Assembly (NCBI GenBank): GCA_964036155.1
Contig: OZ038423.1
Coordinates: 50,669,249 to 50,733,248, forward strand
Length of the DNA: 64,000 nt
Direction of reading: 5' to 3'
DNA from: Diploscapter coronatus
Lineage: Eukaryota > Nematoda > Chromadorea > Rhabditida > Rhabditidae
Part shown: positions 63,738-64,000 of the stretch, piece by piece
How the letters are laid out: every line of letters starts with the position of its first letter
Position numbering within the stretch: position 1 is the stretch's first letter
Notes under the pieces: generated by a model
What the model was told of the DNA's origin: nothing
Database searches by the model: none
The model's input: only the letters and a program-made list of their open reading frames with translations
Made by a program: the position numbers and the translations under genes

Positions 63738-64000
63738 GTGAGTCGGAATTTGTTTCAAGATTCCTTAGAAATTCATATAATTCCTCACCTTCGTTTTCTA
63801 ATCAAAGTTGCATTCTTTTAAAAATTTGTTTTGCTCTTTTGTTTTTTTCAATATACTTTATGCGCGTTTTTATTTTCAAGTGTTTTCAAAATGTCAATAT
63901 ACCTGTTTACTTCGTGAATTTGTTGCTATTGTCAAAAACAAAGTGGAATCATTCGAAGTTTTTCAGTGAAACTCAAGAAAAAATAGCAAAAACTCGACGA
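63738..64000 (+). other. Intron of the TGF-beta ligand gene
   Basis: Begins with the donor GTGAGT after the last visible prodomain exon. No acceptor with a cystine-knot exon follows before the window ends. Confidence 0.6.

Overview
The window looks like nematode nuclear DNA. Genes are cut into many small exons by GT-AG introns. Most of those I could place inside conserved genes are 40-50 nt, mixed with introns of several hundred bases, and acceptors read TTTCAG, TTTTAG or TTGCAG. The proteins are animal, and several belong to families typical of nematodes: a DMSR-type FMRFamide receptor, an Sra/Srab-like chemoreceptor, a nerve-type globin and an EGL-46/INSM zinc-finger protein. I cannot name the species. 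No tRNA, rRNA, CRISPR array, operon of bacterial type or viral gene was found. Exon coordinates are my own splice reconstructions; for the well-supported genes every exon junction keeps the reading frame.

Layout. 1-5.5 kb: no gene seen. 5.5-9.1 kb (minus): a complete DMSR-like peptide receptor of 10 exons. 9.1-14.1 kb: no gene, but a degenerate repeat array. 14.1-20.0 kb: a dense housekeeping block with DcpS (decapping scavenger) and NDOR1 (diflavin reductase) on the plus strand, about 120 nt from poly(A) signal to next acceptor and so operon-like, then SEC61 gamma converging from the minus strand. 20.7-23.5 kb: a secreted cysteine-rich protein with a Kunitz-like half domain and a long disordered tail, with an opposite-strand GPCR-like fragment in its largest intron. 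23.5-24.1 kb: two transposon-derived elements side by side. 24.5-25.3 kb (minus): a globin with an unresolved 5' end. 25.3-32.8 kb: no gene, one mariner-type MITE and a degenerate inverted repeat.

32.8-35.9 kb: the EGL-46/INSM gene, with a TA-flanked MITE in an intron. 36.3-37.2 kb: three phase-compatible exon candidates of unknown identity. 38.5-41.2 kb: a 416-residue membrane-anchored sulfotransferase-like protein. 45.9-48.2 kb: a secreted C-type lectin with an unusual Thr/Tyr/Trp-rich tail. 49.8-54.9 kb: an AT-rich island bracketed by a long inverted repeat and holding one complete chemoreceptor gene; this is the most interesting locus here. 55-62 kb: pyrimidine-rich, no gene seen. 62.0-64.0 kb: the prodomain part of a TGF-beta family ligand that runs off the window.

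There is no pathway-like cluster. The recurrent theme is neuronal or signalling genes (peptide receptor, globin, EGL-46, chemoreceptor, TGF-beta ligand) spaced by long gene-poor DNA, with the three housekeeping genes packed together.
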